Below are positions 4,292-5,695 of a stretch of DNA of 5,695 nt, piece after piece. Source of the DNA: Candidatus Aerophobota bacterium (GTDB lineage Bacteria > Aerophobota > Aerophobia > Aerophobales > B3-G15); contig JAUWZM010000124.1 of NCBI GenBank assembly GCA_030615365.1, forward strand, positions 1-5,695, written 5' to 3'. Within the stretch, counting starts at the first letter, position 1, and every line of letters starts with the position of its first letter. The notes below the pieces were generated by a model. That model worked only from the letters and a program-made list of their open reading frames with translations, did not search any database and was not told where the DNA came from. The translations under genes and the position numbers were made by a program.

Positions 4292-5695
4292 AGATAACCT
4301 CCACTATTAAAGTAATTTTTTTCTTCTCTACTCCCGAGGGAAAAGGAGGGAAAGGAGAAAGTTCCCAGATGAGTTTCTCTGTAGCTTTATTGAGCTCAGG
4401 ATAATGACTGAGATTGATGATCTTTACATCTTGTACCTCACCATTTTTAAGTAAGGTAAAATTTAATTCTACTTTTCCCTCTTCTTCTCTTTTTCTTGCT
4501 CCAACAGGATATTTCTTATTTTTTTCTATAATTTTTAGAACTGTTTTTAGATACTCATCAAACGAAGATGAATCTGACAATAGAGGGGAAAAATTGTTCT
4601 CGTCAATGTAAATATTTTGTGAAGGAGGAGGCAAAGTTGATGGAAAAAGTGCTTCATGTTTGTCAATTGGCAACATTGAAGCAATTGGGGAAGAGGGAAA
4701 GAAAAGAATTTCCTTTTTTTCTCCTTCCCTCAAAGGAAAGAGAAGATTTGTAGAAAGGAGTTTCTTTATTTTTCTTTTTTCAGGCTCAACCCAGAGTAAT
4801 TTAGTGAATTGAGAGCGTATCTTTTCTCTTTCCAAGGGCATGGAATAAATCTTTTCTTCAAGTTTATCGTTAAGAACAGAAGTTTTTTTAGCAGACACTG
4901 TCTTTTCAATACACTGAAATTTTTCCAAAGAAACAGTAATTTTTGAAGGAAAAAGGTTGGAGTCTGTAAATTCAAGAATATCCCTCTTTGTTAAAAAAAC
5001 CTTTTGTTTTCCATAAGAAAGGGGAGATGAAAAAATAATTCTTGGGTTATTTTTTATTTTCGGAATTTCTTCCTCAAAATTAATTTCAAGGGAGGGTAAA
5101 TTTTCCTTTTTTAAAATTTTACCGGTCAATCCTATTAAAACTTCCTGATTATTGCGTATCGGAGAATAAAAATAAAGAAACGGAGTTTTTTTAAAAAAAG
5201 GTTTCTCCTTTCTCCTTTTCAAGGAGGTATCTTGAGCCCTGAAAACTAAGGAAAAATTACTTTCAGATAATTTGGGGGGTTCTTCACGCAGTTCAACAGG
5301 CAAATAATCAGGTAAAGACTTCGAAGGGAAAGATTTTAGTTTCTCTTTATTCTTTTCCAAAGAATAGTGTATCTTTTCCTTCATGGGAGACAAAGGCAGG
5401 GTGTGAATTCCAGTAAGACCAAAAGTTAAAGGAGCTTCCTGTGGAAAGATTCTCCTGTCCTTTAAAGGCAAATAATTAGGTAAAGAAGAGGGCAAGGGAT
5501 GGCTCTGTTCTTTCTGGTAAAGAGAAATATTAGAAGAGGGTTCTTTTTTAAAAGGTAAAGACCTTGAAGGGAAAGATTCTATTTTCTCTTTATTCTTTTC
5601 CAAAGAATAGTGTATCTTTTCCTTCATGGGAGACAAAGGCAGGGTGTGAATTCCAGTAAGACCAAAAGTTAAAGGAGCTTCCTGTGGAAAGATTC
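4269..5695 (-). CDS. TonB C-terminal domain protein with repetitive linker (5' partial)
   Basis: The frame is open to the window edge, so the true start and any N-terminal membrane helix lie outside; 474 residues are visible. A TTG at 5636 lies inside a repeat and is not a credible start. The last 94 residues form a TonB-type C-terminal domain: YPVGARKREEEGKVELNF, a KNGEVQDVKI strand pair, a helix, and the PFPPFP segment before the final strand. In the TonB system this domain contacts the TonB box of outer-membrane receptors and passes energy from ExbB/ExbD. Residues 1-47 and 82-128 (numbered from the edge) are near-identical repeats. The middle (about 130-380) is Lys/Ser/Pro/Glu-rich and matches no domain I know. 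It may be a long periplasm-spanning linker or a protein with another job that borrowed a TonB fold. The stop overlaps the TPR gene. No exbB or exbD is in view. Confidence 0.7.
   Translation of the reverse strand, partial: IFPQEAPLTFGLTGIHTLPLSPMKEKIHYSLEKNKEKIESFPSRSLPFKKEPSSNISLYQKEQSHPLPSSLPNYLPLKDRRIFPQEAPLTFGLTGIHTLPLSPMKEKIHYSLEKNKEKLKSFPSKSLPDYLPVELREEPPKLSESNFSLVFRAQDTSLKRRKEKPFFKKTPFLYFYSPIRNNQEVLIGLTGKILKKENLPSLEINFEEEIPKIKNNPRIIFSSPLSYGKQKVFLTKRDILEFTDSNLFPSKITVSLEKFQCIEKTVSAKKTSVLNDKLEEKIYSMPLEREKIRSQFTKLLWVEPEKRKIKKLLSTNLLFPLREGEKKEILFFPSSPIASMLPIDKHEALFPSTLPPPSQNIYIDENNFSPLLSDSSSFDEYLKTVLKIIEKNKKYPVGARKREEEGKVELNFTLLKNGEVQDVKIINLSHYPELNKATEKLIWELSPFPPFPSGVEKKKITLIVEVIYELKKNS
4298..4302 (-). 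promoter_or_regulatory. Ribosome binding site of the TPR gene inside the upstream gene
   Basis: On the minus strand GGAGG lies 6 nt before the ATG at 4291, ideal spacing, and is embedded in the last codons of the TonB-domain gene. It supports the TPR start and indicates that the two products are made from one transcript. Confidence 0.75.
5299..5318 (-). repeat. 20-bp short repeat (second copy at 5467-5486)
   Basis: The 20 bases differ from 5467-5486 at one position only. Both encode the end of an SLP-(D/N)YLP segment. Together with the longer repeats, this shows that the second protein repeat lacks 75 nt present in the first, most simply by a deletion between related SLP-coding sequences. 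Confidence 0.7.
5311..5452 (-). repeat. Direct repeat, downstream copy (243-bp period)
   Basis: This stretch matches 5554-5695 at an offset of exactly 243 bp (81 codons), with four mismatches at 5320, 5322, 5336 and 5339. Positions 5340-5452 are identical, 113 bp long. The copy lies in the coding frame and encodes residues 82-128 of the visible TonB-domain protein. Confidence 0.9.
5554..5695 (-). repeat. Direct repeat, upstream copy, cut by the window edge
   Basis: This is the partner of 5311-5452. Identity is perfect from 5583 to the last base of the window, so the true length of the repeat and the number of copies upstream are unknown. It encodes the segment with FGLTG, HTLPLSPMKEK and SLEKNKEK in the same frame as the downstream copy. 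Confidence 0.9.

Noticed and set aside
4414..4753. Two overlapping plus-strand frames (4414-4611 and 4568-4753)
   Set aside because: Both lie opposite the TonB-domain gene, one of them across the conserved C-terminal domain. Their composition is that of complementary low-complexity sequence.
4766..4975. 69-codon minus-strand frame within the TonB-domain gene
   Set aside because: It is an alternative frame of the same strand in Lys/Leu/Phe-rich sequence, without a ribosome site or recognisable motif.
5299..5695. CRISPR array
   Set aside because: The repeats are long (142 bp or more), coding, in frame and spaced 243 bp apart, unlike the short repeats and uniform spacers of CRISPR.

Overview
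The window is AT-rich bacterial DNA with strong Shine-Dalgarno sequences and short intergenic gaps. It holds two convergent operons. A TonB-type C-terminal domain in the left-pointing operon implies a diderm (outer-membrane) bacterium, and a Feo ferrous-iron system suits an anaerobic or low-oxygen life. I cannot assign a phylum from the sequence.

Positions 1-375 carry no convincing gene. Positions 24-141 look like the fused ends of an IS21-like insertion sequence without its transposase genes: a good outward promoter and TTGCCACTT repeats on the left, and inverted copies of the same repeats on the right. Next comes a pyrimidine-rich spacer with a hairpin and a possible leftward promoter. The strong extended -10 promoter of the iron operon lies at 316-343, overlapped by a repetitive AATTG-type operator candidate.

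Positions 379-3012 (plus strand) form the operon fur-feoA-feoB(N)-feoB(C). A Fur-family metalloregulator is followed by FeoA and by FeoB encoded as two genes: a free-standing G domain, then the helical linker plus the Gate-type membrane permease. The split falls at the boundary between the G domain and the helical domain, with a 1-nt gap. The expected arrangement is that Fur senses iron and represses its own operon, while FeoA and the two FeoB parts assemble into the Fe(II) importer of the inner membrane.

Positions 3050-5695 (minus strand) form a two-gene unit read towards the feo genes. The upstream gene, cut by the window edge, encodes a long Lys/Ser/Pro-rich protein ending in a TonB C-terminal domain. 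Its N-terminal visible part has an 81-residue tandem repeat, nearly identical at DNA level, which runs off the window end. Its 3' end overlaps by 23 nt a gene for a membrane-anchored or secreted protein made of eleven gapless 34-residue TPRs. The two operons meet in a 37-bp gap with only a weak terminator candidate. Whether the TonB/TPR pair works in iron uptake is open; adjacency is the only link.
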